DNA from: Firm-13 sp964579245
Lineage (GTDB): Bacteria; Bacillota; Clostridia; Saccharofermentanales; Saccharofermentanaceae
Assembly (NCBI GenBank): GCA_964579245.1
Contig: CAZOFY010000004.1
Span: 8,305-72,304, forward strand
Direction of reading: 5' to 3'
DNA: 64,000 bases
Part shown: piece by piece, positions 25,811-32,922 of the stretch
How the letters are laid out: every line of letters begins with the position of its first letter
How positions within the stretch are numbered: position 1 is the first letter of the stretch
Notes under the pieces: model-generated
What the model was told of the DNA's origin: nothing
Seen by the model: only the letters and a program-made list of their open reading frames with translations
Databases searched by the model: none
Translations under genes and position numbers: made by a program

Positions 25811-27426
25811 GATACGGAGTATTCGGCGGAACCTTTGACCCGTTTCATCCCGGGCATCTCTCGATGATCACGGGTGCATTGGATAGCGGAAAAATCGATA
25901 AGGTTCTGGTCATTCCTTCCGGATATCCGCCAAAAAAAGATGCACATCTGCTGACTCCGGCGCCTTATCGCTACTATATGACGAAGCAGGCGCTGAAAAA
26001 CAAGGAGAACTGTCAGGTTCTTTCTCTGGAGGTCAGGACACCCAGAATCTCGTATACGGTTCATACCTTGTCTGCACTGCGAGAACAAAGGATCATCGCG
26101 CCCGGGGATGAGTTGTTCCTGATGTACGGAACGGATATTCTTTTTGAGATCGAGACCTGGTATCACCCCGAGATCTTGTTTCGCGAGGCGAGGCTTTTGC
26201 TGGCTTGCCGCCCGGGAATACTGCATCGGGATACTTTGGCCAAGGTCACAGAGCTCGAACAGAAGTATCAGGTCGAGATCTCCTTCTTTTCGATTGAGGG
26301 ACTGGAGATCTCTTCTCGGGAGATCCGTACCGACCGATCTTTTGAAAAGCTGGATTTTTCTGTTCGACAGTTTGTTCACAAGAATGATCTCTATCCCAGT
26401 GATAATCCGCTGAGGCATTTGCAGGACAATACGCACCGCTTGCTTTTCGAGTACGGGACAATATTAATCGATGAGATTTCGGAGCAACGGATCCTTCACA
26501 GTATGAATACGGCACTTCTTGCCATTCGATATGCGGTGGATTTCGGTGCGGACCCTGATGAAGCTGCCATAGCAGGGCTTCTGCATGACTGCGCCAAGGA
26601 ACTTCCTCTAAAAAAACAGGCCGAGCTTGCTAACAAGACCGCTCAGACGGACGCCGCCATGGATAACGCCGTTTTACACGCTCCGGCCGGATACTCCTAC
26701 GCCTGCGAAAGATACGGTATAATGAATACAAATATTCTCTCGGCGATACGATATCATACGACGGGCCGGGCGGACATGACAAAGCTGGAGAAGGTTATTT
26801 TTCTGGCTGATAAGCTTGAACCGGGAAGGAGCTATACGGATCTGACGCCGATTCGAGAGACCGCTTCATACGATCTCGATGCCGCCGTGTTACTCTGTCT
26901 GGAGGCGGTTTCCGTGAGCTTTGCCAGGAAGGGCTGCTCGATTCACCCGGACTCAGAAATGGCCTTGAAGTCTTTGCAGTCAATTAACAGAACTATACAA
27001 GAAAATCAGCCGATCACAATACACAAGGAGGAAAAAATGGATCTACTTGCACTCTCTCAGAAAATCGTTCGTGTTTTAGATGATAAGAAAGCGGTGGATG
27101 TTGAATTGATGCCCGTCGCTGATAAAACCGCTCTTGCCGATTATTTTATCATCGCATCCGGCACGTCTGTTACGCATATCAAGGCACTGTCAGATGAAGT
27201 CGAATTTGTCTTGAAAAATGAAGACGGCCTGTATCCGGACCATATTGAGGGACTGTCGACCGGCCGTTGGGTCTTGCTGGATTACAAGGATATTATCGTG
27301 CATATTTTTCATCCCGAGGAAAGAGCTCACTACAGTCTGGAGAAGCTTTGGCTGACAAAACGCCCTGATTCCATTGTCTCGGATGACGAGCAAAATGAGG
27401 ACATCTCCGTAGAAGAGAATTCCTGA
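25807..27426 (+). CDS. NadD-YqeK-RsfS triple fusion
   Basis: One 539-residue frame holding three proteins that are normally separate neighbours. Residues 1-200: nicotinate-nucleotide adenylyltransferase (NadD), with GGTFDPFHPGH at 7-17 and the ISSREIR motif near 168. Residues about 205-400: a YqeK-type HD hydrolase, which cleaves dinucleoside tetraphosphates (HSMNTALLAIRYA, LLHDCAKE near 258, RYHTTGR, FLADKLEPGR). Residues 411-539: ribosomal silencing factor RsfS (starts MDLLALSQKIVRVLDDKKA, includes DYFIIASGTS and HIEG..RWVLLDY). The first start is TTG at 25807 after GGAGAG. Just before the RsfS part is a perfect AAGGAGG (27025-27031), five bases, then ATG at 27037 in frame, so free RsfS could also be made. 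There is no stop codon between the domains. Confidence 0.9.
   Translation: MRYGVFGGTFDPFHPGHLSMITGALDSGKIDKVLVIPSGYPPKKDAHLLTPAPYRYYMTKQALKNKENCQVLSLEVRTPRISYTVHTLSALREQRIIAPGDELFLMYGTDILFEIETWYHPEILFREARLLLACRPGILHRDTLAKVTELEQKYQVEISFFSIEGLEISSREIRTDRSFEKLDFSVRQFVHKNDLYPSDNPLRHLQDNTHRLLFEYGTILIDEISEQRILHSMNTALLAIRYAVDFGADPDEAAIAGLLHDCAKELPLKKQAELANKTAQTDAAMDNAVLHAPAGYSYACERYGIMNTNILSAIRYHTTGRADMTKLEKVIFLADKLEPGRSYTDLTPIRETASYDLDAAVLLCLEAVSVSFARKGCSIHPDSEMALKSLQSINRTIQENQPITIHKEEKMDLLALSQKIVRVLDDKKAVDVELMPVADKTALADYFIIASGTSVTHIKALSDEVEFVLKNEDGLYPDHIEGLSTGRWVLLDYKDIIVHIFHPEERAHYSLEKLWLTKRPDSIVSDDEQNEDISVEENS
27025..27039 (+). promoter_or_regulatory. rsfS: Internal ribosome binding site and start for RsfS
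   Basis: AAGGAGG at 27025-27031, five A residues and ATG at 27037, in frame with the NadD-YqeK frame (codon 411). Translation from here would give a normal 130-residue RsfS. It suggests a dual-product gene. Confidence 0.7.
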
Positions 27427-27497
27427 TCGGGAGTGAAGCTCTTCCGTTATAAGATGATTATGGATCAGACCATTCGGTCCGGACAATGGTTAAACTT

Positions 27498-27522
27498 TTG
27501 TCGGTTTTGCCATGTATTGTCG
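27498..27522 (+). promoter_or_regulatory. Double TTGTCG motif upstream of the comEA-like gene
   Basis: TTGTCG at 27498-27503 and again at 27517-27522 (19 bases apart), the second continuing into AAAAG. An equivalent pair with the same spacing lies before comM-dprA. The second copy is 74 bases before the start codon used here. Confidence 0.45.
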
Positions 27523-27590
27523 AAAAGGTACTAATCATGCGAACGACGGTGCTGGTATGATCATCTCATCCTTTTGGGGTGGGTGGACAT

Positions 27591-28313
27591 ATGGGAGCTT
27601 CGGACAAAGCACGTAAGATCCTGATCATTGCGACCGCCGGTCTTGTTGCCTGCGGGGTCAAGCTCTGGACTGAGTTTGCTCCCGGTGATCCGATTATCTT
27701 CACGCAGGCTTCGGATACATCAGACGTGTATTTGTCTTCAGATACTTCGCAGACGACCTCTTTTGCCGCTTCATCATCTTCCTCCGAGTCGTCCGTACTT
27801 TGCCCGGTCACGATCCCCGTATACCTCTGCGGTCGTGTCTCCCGCCCGGGCATATATGAAATCACGAGTGGAACCTATCTTTACGAGGTCATTGATTTGG
27901 CCGGCGGACTTCTTGACAATGCCGCAAGGGAGAATATCAATCTTGTGTTTTTACTGCAAGAGCCGGTGGCCATATATATCCCCTCTGTTGAGGAGGTTGC
28001 GAACGGGTTTATCACTGACAGCGGCATGACATCCTCCTTTCTGAGAAATCCGAACGAGATTGTTGTCTGGGGAGAGGGTGATGAGACAGGAAGCAATGCG
28101 TCTGGTCAGTCTCAGGAATCGCAGAAGGTGAATATCAATACGGCGGATCAGGCACAGCTTGAGACGCTCCCGGGAGTCGGGGCATCCACAGCGGGCGCGA
28201 TTATCAAGTACCGCGAGACCTTTGGTTTTTTTCTTTCGATAGACGACATCATGAAGGTTTCGGGGATCAAGGAGGGAAGATTTGAGGCTATTCGCGATTA
28301 TATTACGGTCTAG
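27591..28313 (+). CDS. comEA: ComEA-like helix-hairpin-helix DNA-binding protein
   Basis: A 240-residue membrane-anchored protein of the ComEA type, the DNA receptor of natural competence in Gram-positive bacteria. Order: N-terminal membrane anchor (ILIIATAGLVACGVKLW), a Ser-rich spacer, an SLBB beta-grasp domain (IPVYLCGRVSRPGIYEI to about residue 140), a second spacer, and two helix-hairpin-helix motifs at the C-terminus (VNINTADQAQLETLPGVG, then FGFFLSIDDIMKVSGI). The start at 27591 follows GGTGGA; an in-frame GTG at 27579 would add four residues. comEC is not in the window. The double TTGTCG motif upstream is shared with comM-dprA. Confidence 0.85.
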   Translation: MGASDKARKILIIATAGLVACGVKLWTEFAPGDPIIFTQASDTSDVYLSSDTSQTTSFAASSSSSESSVLCPVTIPVYLCGRVSRPGIYEITSGTYLYEVIDLAGGLLDNAARENINLVFLLQEPVAIYIPSVEEVANGFITDSGMTSSFLRNPNEIVVWGEGDETGSNASGQSQESQKVNINTADQAQLETLPGVGASTAGAIIKYRETFGFFLSIDDIMKVSGIKEGRFEAIRDYITV

Positions 28314-28316
28314 TTC

Positions 28317-28345
28317 TTGCTTTTTCCATGTGAACGGATTATCAT
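28317..28345 (+). promoter_or_regulatory. Likely promoter of thrS
   Basis: TTGCTT at 28317-28322, a 17-base spacer and TATCAT at 28340-28345, just upstream of the T-box leader. Confidence 0.5.
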
Positions 28346-28351
28346 CGAGGG

Positions 28352-28612
28352 GATAAATGCGATGACAAGGACATGTGTCGGCTATATACGTCTTTGACAG
28401 AGAGAGAAGAACGTGGCTTAGATTCTTCTTCAAGGTACCAGGCCGGTATACCCCCTTCGAGCAGCCCGGGTAAAGCGATTCTATTCGCCCGAACCGTTGC
28501 CGTGTGACTAACGTTATCAGTTGAATGAGTGGCTCTCGTGATTTGACAAGAGCAATATGGGTGGAACCGTGCGTTGATGCATCCCATGCAGTTTACTGTG
28601 TGGGATTTTTTA
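28352..28612 (+). ncRNA. T-box leader (threonine) of thrS
   Basis: A tRNA-sensing riboswitch of about 260 bases. The diagnostic T-box core is at 28558-28570 (TGGGTGGAACCG). It is followed by an intrinsic terminator at 28581-28612: an 11-base stem (ATCCCATGCAG with CTGTGTGGGAT, two G-U pairs, loop TTTA) and a T-run. The competing antiterminator can pair ATGGG (28557-28561) with CCCAT (28583-28587). The stem I region is at about 28360-28460; the best candidate for the specifier codon is ACC at 28437-28439 in GGTACCAGG, a threonine codon matching the gene behind it. Uncharged tRNA-Thr should favour the antiterminator and thrS expression. Confidence 0.9.
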
Positions 28613-28632
28613 TATTTGAAGGAGGAATAAGA

Positions 28633-30429
28633 ATGATCGATTTTTCGTTGGAGAGCGACAGAAACGCTTACAGACACAGTACTTCACACATTATGGCACA
28701 GGCAGTGAAGCGGCTTTTCCCTTCGACAAAGCTGGCTATCGGTCCGGCCATCGAAGACGGGTTTTATTATGATTTTGACCATGACGGTACGTTCTCGAAG
28801 GAAGACCTCGATAAAATCGAGAATGAGATGCGCAAGATTGTCAAGGAGCGCCTGCCGATCGAACGTTTTGAACTCGCCAGAGAAGAGGCGAAAGCTCTGA
28901 TGATGGATAAGGGCGAGAGCTACAAGGTCGAGTTGATTGATGATCTGCCTGAGGATGCTGTCATCTCCTTCTACAAACAAGGTGAGTTTACAGACCTGTG
29001 TGCAGGTCCTCATATGGAAAATACGGGGGATCTGAAGGCCTTCAAACTGACGCAGGTTGCCGGTGCCTACTGGCGCGGAAGTGAAAAAAACAAGATGCTT
29101 CAGAGAATCTATGGAACAAGCTTCCCTGACAAGGATCAACTGAAGGCATATCTCGACCGTATCGATGAGGCAAAGAAGAGAGAGCACAATAAGCTTGGTC
29201 GTGAGCTTCTCTATTTCACGACGGTTGATTACATCGGTCAGGGGTTACCGATCCTGCTTCCGAAAGGCGCCAAGGTGATCCAGACGCTCATTCGTTTTGT
29301 CGAGGACGAAGAGGAGCGGCGTGGATATCTGCTCACGAAGACCCCCTATATGGCAAAATCAGATCTCTATAAGATTTCCGGCCATTGGTACCACTACCGC
29401 GACGGTATGTTCCTTATGGGAGATCCTGCGGCAGTTCAGGAGGAAGGGAAGGTTAACGAATCTGAGATCTATGCGTTGCGTCCGATGACCTGCCCCTTCC
29501 AGTATCAGGCGTATCTTTCCGAGAGCAGAAGTTATCGTGACCTTCCGCTGCGCTATGGTGAGACCTCCACGCTCTTCCGTAACGAGTCATCAGGAGAAAT
29601 GCACGGGTTGATCCGAGTGCGTCAATTCACGATTTCCGAAGGCCACCTGATGTGTACGCCTGAGCAGCTGACAGAAGAGTTCAAGGGCTGTCTGGATCTG
29701 GCGACCTTTATGCTTGACGCTGTTGGCCTGATTGGTGATGTCAGCTACCGCTTCTCAAAATGGGATCCGAACAACAAGGAGAAATACGTCGGAACAGAGG
29801 AAGAGTGGGAAGCTGTGCAGGATACGATGCGCGGTATACTGGATTCGCTGGATCTTACTTACAAGGAAGCCGAAGGTGAGGCGGCCTTCTATGGCCCGAA
29901 GCTTGATATTCAGATCAAGAACGTATGGGGCAAGGAGGACACGCTTGTTACCATTCAGATTGACTTTCAGCAAGGCAAGTTGTTTGGGATGGAGTATACG
30001 GACACAGACGGATCAAAGAAATACCCGTACATTATCCACCGGACATCAATCGGCTGTTATGAGAGGACTCTGGCCCTTTTGATCGAGAAATACGCAGGTG
30101 CTTTACCGCTTTGGATGGCGTCCGAGCAGGCGAGGATCCTTCCGATTTCAGACAAACATGTCGATAAGGCATATGAGATACGCAGAATCCTCAGAGAAGC
30201 CGGACTTCGCGTTGAGGTTGACAGCCGCGACGAGAAGATCGGAAAGAAGATCCGTCAGGCTCAGATTGATAAGCTGCAGTACATGCTTGTCGTCGGCGAC
30301 AAGGAGATGGAAGAGGGCACACTGGCTGTTCGCAGCCGCTTCGAAGGGGAGCTGGGCGTAATGCCGTTGGAGCAAGTACGCGATCGGCTGCTTGACGAGG
30401 TGAAGAACCGAGTGAAGCATTTTAACTGA
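28633..30429 (+). CDS. thrS: Threonyl-tRNA synthetase without TGS domain
   Basis: Charges tRNA-Thr. The start at 28633 follows GAAGGAGG and gives 598 residues, about 40-45 fewer than E. coli ThrS. The missing part is the N-terminal TGS domain: the protein begins almost directly at the editing domain (HSTSHIMAQAVKRLFP; zinc-type ligands in CAGPHM). The catalytic core has the zinc ligands in MTCPFQ, SEGHLMC and IIHRTS and the class II motifs, followed by the anticodon-binding domain (DSRDEKIGKKIRQAQ, YMLVVGDKE). It is controlled by the T-box leader at 28352-28612. Confidence 0.95.
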   Translation: MIDFSLESDRNAYRHSTSHIMAQAVKRLFPSTKLAIGPAIEDGFYYDFDHDGTFSKEDLDKIENEMRKIVKERLPIERFELAREEAKALMMDKGESYKVELIDDLPEDAVISFYKQGEFTDLCAGPHMENTGDLKAFKLTQVAGAYWRGSEKNKMLQRIYGTSFPDKDQLKAYLDRIDEAKKREHNKLGRELLYFTTVDYIGQGLPILLPKGAKVIQTLIRFVEDEEERRGYLLTKTPYMAKSDLYKISGHWYHYRDGMFLMGDPAAVQEEGKVNESEIYALRPMTCPFQYQAYLSESRSYRDLPLRYGETSTLFRNESSGEMHGLIRVRQFTISEGHLMCTPEQLTEEFKGCLDLATFMLDAVGLIGDVSYRFSKWDPNNKEKYVGTEEEWEAVQDTMRGILDSLDLTYKEAEGEAAFYGPKLDIQIKNVWGKEDTLVTIQIDFQQGKLFGMEYTDTDGSKKYPYIIHRTSIGCYERTLALLIEKYAGALPLWMASEQARILPISDKHVDKAYEIRRILREAGLRVEVDSRDEKIGKKIRQAQIDKLQYMLVVGDKEMEEGTLAVRSRFEGELGVMPLEQVRDRLLDEVKNRVKHFN

Positions 30430-30509
30430 GATACGATGTGTTCTGAAGAATAAGCAGATCATTCAACAGAATGGACGCTGAATTCCGGTCAGGAAAACAC
30501 TGTTTCTAG

Positions 30510-30538
30510 TTGACAGTCGTCCAAAATAAAAGTAAAAT
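30510..30538 (+). promoter_or_regulatory. Promoter of tRNA-Pro
   Basis: TTGACA at 30510-30515, 17-base spacer, TAAAAT at 30533-30538. Transcription would begin near 30545, about 25 bases before the tRNA. Confidence 0.85.
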
Positions 30539-30542
30539 CTCA

Positions 30543-30566
30543 ATGGTCGTCTTTCGAGGCGACCAT
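30543..30566 (+). promoter_or_regulatory. Leader hairpin before tRNA-Pro
   Basis: A ten-base stem (ATGGTCGTCT with AGGCGACCAT, one G-U pair) closed by a UUCG loop at 30553-30556, right at the predicted 5' end of the tRNA precursor. It could guide or protect processing. Confidence 0.6.
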
Positions 30567-30570
30567 ACAT

Positions 30571-30646
30571 CGGGGTGTGGCTCAGGTGGTAGAGCGCTTG
30601 CTTCGGGAGCAAGAGGCCGGAAGTTCAAGTCTTCTCACTCCGACCA
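30571..30646 (+). tRNA. tRNA-Pro(CGG)
   Basis: A complete 76-base cloverleaf. The acceptor stem CGGGGTG pairs with CACTCCG (one G-U); the D arm contains GCTCAGGTGGTAGAGC; the anticodon stem CTTGC/GCAAG encloses the loop TTCGGGA with anticodon CGG, reading proline CCG; the T arm is GGAAG-TTCAAGT-CTTCT. The 3' ACCA is encoded. It stands alone between its own promoter and terminator. Confidence 0.97.
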
Positions 30647-30648
30647 GG

Positions 30649-30684
30649 AAGGTCTGTCATTATAAAATGGCAGGCCTTTTTTCT
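30649..30684 (+). terminator. Terminator of the tRNA-Pro unit
   Basis: A 12-base stem (AAGGTCTGTCAT at 30649-30660 with ATGGCAGGCCTT at 30667-30678, two G-U pairs) and loop TATAAA, followed by a T-rich run, starting 3 bases after the tRNA. Confidence 0.9.
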
Positions 30685-30728
30685 TTAGCCTTATATGATA
30701 CTATCATTTCATAGAATTACGACCTGCA

Positions 30729-30908
30729 ATGCAAAAGCAAGGACGCAGACTTGAATCTTTGTGTTTTGCTTTTTGTGATATGGATTTGGTGGAGGGGACT
30801 TCAAGGGAAGATATTTTTGATCATCAAAATCAAATCATTTTAGATGTCAGAAAAAACACGAACGTTATAGAAAACATCATTAAGTCTCTGACACGAATTG
30901 AAGAGTGA
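30729..30908 (+). CDS. Possible small protein of 59 residues, or gene remnant
   Basis: An open frame of 59 codons between the tRNA terminator and thyA, starting MQKQGRRLESLCFAFCDMDL and ending SLTRIEE. I do not recognise it. It has no ribosome binding site, and the frame is open ten codons further upstream without a start codon, so it may be the tail of a decayed gene or chance. The C-terminal half looks helical and fairly protein-like (rich in I, N, E, K). It does not reach the thyA ribosome binding site. Confidence 0.22.
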   Translation: MQKQGRRLESLCFAFCDMDLVEGTSREDIFDHQNQIILDVRKNTNVIENIIKSLTRIEE

Positions 30909-30975
30909 TTTCTTGATGGGTTTTCAATGTTTTGATAATATGGTCTTTAGTTTCTTCATCGAAAGGGGCAGAGTA

Positions 30976-31806
30976 ATGAGCAAGGCAGATCAGATTTTTG
31001 TGGAGAATTGCCGTCAAATATTAACTCATGGTTATTCGACGGAGAACGAGAAGGTTCGCCCGAAATGGCAGGACGGAACTCCGGCATTTACCTATAAGAG
31101 CTTTGGTATCGTTAACCGTTACGATCTTCGCGAGGAGTTTCCGATTTTGACGCAGAGATACATTAATTTCCGTGCTGCTGTTGATGAACTCCTTTGGATC
31201 TGGCAAAAAAAGTCGAACAACGTTCATGACATGAATAGTCATATATGGGATTCCTGGGCTGATGAGACTGGATCCATCGGTAAGGCTTACGGGTATCAGC
31301 TCGGTGTGAAGCATCAGTATAAGGAAGGCATGTTCGACCAGGTCGATCGTGTTTTGTTTGACTTGAGAAACAACCCGTACAGCAGGCGAATGATGACCAA
31401 TATTTATGTTCATCAGGATCTGGCGGAGATGCATCTGTATCCATGCGCATATTCGATGACGTTCAACGTGACAGGGGAGTACCTTAATGCGATTCTGAAC
31501 CAACGTTCGCAGGACATGCTGGTGGCAAACGGGTGGAACGTTTCCCAATATGCCGCCCTTGTTCATCTTTTTGCCAAGGTATCCGGATTAAAGGCAGGTG
31601 AGTTCGTGCATGTCATAGCGGATGCTCATATTTACGACCGGCACATTCCGATCGTCGAGGAGCTGATAGAGAGACCGATGTTTGACGCCCCGGTGTTTTC
31701 AATTTCGGATCAGATTCAAGACTTCTATACATGTACCTGTGAGGACTTTCACCTTGAGAATTACAACTTCGGTCCTAAGATCAAGTCAATTCCTGTCGCA
31801 GTCTGA
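30976..31806 (+). CDS. thyA: Thymidylate synthase (ThyA, divergent)
   Basis: Methylates dUMP to dTMP using methylene-tetrahydrofolate. 276 residues; the start at 30976 follows AAAGGGG, while a frame from 30898 lacks a ribosome binding site. The catalytic cysteine is C157 in LYPCAYSMTF. In most ThyA proteins this cysteine is followed by histidine (PCH); here it is alanine, and the RSxD..GxPFN motif reads RSQDMLVANGWN, so it belongs to a divergent branch. Other landmarks (FRAAVDELLWIWQKKSNN, IWDSWAD, AYGYQLG, VIADAHIYDRH) are well kept. folA follows 18 bases later, giving the usual thyA-folA pair. Confidence 0.93.
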   Translation: MSKADQIFVENCRQILTHGYSTENEKVRPKWQDGTPAFTYKSFGIVNRYDLREEFPILTQRYINFRAAVDELLWIWQKKSNNVHDMNSHIWDSWADETGSIGKAYGYQLGVKHQYKEGMFDQVDRVLFDLRNNPYSRRMMTNIYVHQDLAEMHLYPCAYSMTFNVTGEYLNAILNQRSQDMLVANGWNVSQYAALVHLFAKVSGLKAGEFVHVIADAHIYDRHIPIVEELIERPMFDAPVFSISDQIQDFYTCTCEDFHLENYNFGPKIKSIPVAV

Positions 31807-31824
31807 TTTTTAGGGAGGTTCTGC

Positions 31825-32325
31825 ATGAAGTTGATAGCAGCAGTCGATCATACATGGGGTATTGGAAAAGACGGAGATTTGCTTGTCAGTCTTCCGGAAG
31901 ACCAAAGGGGCACATTCAAAGTCTATACTTATGGCGGGACCGTTGTTTATGGAAGGAAGACGCTGGCGACTTTTCCGAAAGGAAAGCTTCTGCCAGGGCG
32001 TAAGAATATTGTTCTCAGTAGAAATCCAGATCTTCAGATTGAAGGCGCGATTGTTTTGCGTGATACATATGAAGTGATTCAGTATGAGAAGGATCATCCG
32101 GAGGAAAAGATTTGGATCATTGGTGGGGCAGAAGTCTATCGAACATTTTTACCATACTGTGACGAAGCCGTAATAACGCATATTGACCATTCTTTTGCGG
32201 CGGATGCATTTTTTCCGAATCTTGATGAGCTGCCGGAGTGGATAAAAATCGAAGAATCCGGGACGGTACATTCTGAGAAAGGATTTGACTTTACCGTCGC
32301 GAAGTATCGTCAGCAGAGTGTCTAG
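31825..32325 (+). CDS. folA: Dihydrofolate reductase
   Basis: Reduces dihydrofolate, which ThyA produces, back to tetrahydrofolate. 166 residues. The N-terminal strand MKLIAAVDHTWGIGKDGDLL has the conserved WGIGKDG loop; the NADPH-binding parts are TVVYGRKTLATFP, IVLSRN and IWIIGGAEVYRTFLPYCDEAVITHI. The usual L-P-W of the substrate loop reads LVSLPEDQ. AGGGAGG precedes the ATG. It is cotranscribed with thyA. Confidence 0.93.
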   Translation: MKLIAAVDHTWGIGKDGDLLVSLPEDQRGTFKVYTYGGTVVYGRKTLATFPKGKLLPGRKNIVLSRNPDLQIEGAIVLRDTYEVIQYEKDHPEEKIWIIGGAEVYRTFLPYCDEAVITHIDHSFAADAFFPNLDELPEWIKIEESGTVHSEKGFDFTVAKYRQQSV

Positions 32326-32341
32326 GATTTCTGCCAAAAAA

Positions 32342-32410
32342 TGTGCAATTTGCACAAACATTATACATCCCTAATGTATAATCTGTACACAAAAAATCTT
32401 GATTGAAGAT
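32342..32410. promoter_or_regulatory. Three consecutive dyad symmetries upstream of the 32.5 kb gene
   Basis: Three perfect inverted repeats in 69 bases: TGTGCAA-T-TTGCACA (32342-32356); ATTATACAT-5-ATGTATAAT (32360-32368 and 32374-32382); ATCTT-5-AAGAT (32396-32410), which covers the -35 of the promoter at 32399-32427. The positions suit regulator binding upstream of and over the promoter. Confidence 0.6.
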
Positions 32411-32427
32411 ATGCCCTATGTTATACT
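32399..32427 (+). promoter_or_regulatory. Promoter of the small conserved protein gene
   Basis: TTGATT at 32399-32404, 17-base spacer, TATACT at 32422-32427, predicting a start near 32434 and a leader of about 75 bases. Confidence 0.75.
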
Positions 32428-32462
32428 TTGGATGTAAGAAAGAACAGAACTTACAAAAAGAA

Positions 32463-32479
32463 GATCGCAAGGTGCGATC
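32463..32479 (+). promoter_or_regulatory. Leader hairpin before the ribosome binding site
   Basis: A perfect 7-base stem, GATCGCA-AGG-TGCGATC, ending 14 bases before a full TAAGGAGG. It may stabilise the 5' end of the message or modulate translation. Confidence 0.6.
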
Positions 32480-32508
32480 GGAAATCATATCCTAAGGAGG
32501 TATGGAAC

Positions 32509-32763
32509 ATGAGAACATTTAACATGAACAATATCGATGTACAGTCTTTTATGAAGGCACTTGATTCCTGTAAGGGAGATGTCATGCTCATTACCGAAGA
32601 GGATGACCGCTTTAATCTTAAGAGCAAGCTCAGTCAGATCGCAGGTATCGTGAATCTGATCGAGGGTGGCAAGCTGGTCAATGCCAAGATTTCATGCTCG
32701 AACCCGGAAGATGAATCTATGCTGTTCAGGATGAATCTTTTTGGTGATGCTACCGAGGCGTAA
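32509..32763 (+). CDS. Small conserved clostridial protein of unknown function
   Basis: An 84-residue protein starting MRTFNMNNIDVQSFMKALD. I recognise the pattern from short proteins common in Lachnospiraceae and relatives (EEDDRFNLKSKLSQIAGIVN, then a LIEGGK segment, and an ending EDESMLFRMNLFG) that are often auto-labelled polyA polymerase with no support; the function is unknown. No membrane segment, no cysteine motif. The start follows TAAGGAGG with 8-base spacing, one of the best ribosome binding sites in the window. The gene has its own promoter, four upstream dyads and its own terminator, so it appears to be a well-expressed, separately controlled single gene. Confidence 0.75.
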   Translation: MRTFNMNNIDVQSFMKALDSCKGDVMLITEEDDRFNLKSKLSQIAGIVNLIEGGKLVNAKISCSNPEDESMLFRMNLFGDATEA

Positions 32764-32800
32764 GAGTTTTCTTCGTCTCGACCTCTACTTCGTAATGCAG

Positions 32801-32830
32801 ACCGCCCGGTATTTACCGGGCGGTTTTTTT
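32801..32830 (+). terminator. Intrinsic terminator
   Basis: Perfect ten-base stem ACCGCCCGGT / ACCGGGCGGT (32801-32810, 32815-32824) with loop ATTT, followed by T-run. Confidence 0.95.
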
Positions 32831-32872
32831 ACACCAAACAAATTGTAGCCTTATCTCTTACACCGCTGAATA

Positions 32873-32881
32873 TGCTATAAT
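32873..32881 (+). promoter_or_regulatory. Extended -10 promoter before the 32.9 kb gene
   Basis: TGCTATAAT with a perfect hexamer at 32876-32881; no clear -35. The start codon is about 42 bases downstream. Confidence 0.55.
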
Positions 32882-32922
32882 CAATTTCTGCACAGGATAC
32901 TGATTGGGGAAAGGACGCTTGG

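Noticed and set aside
28525..28632. Longer ThrS start
   Set aside because: The extra codons lie across the T-box core and its terminator.
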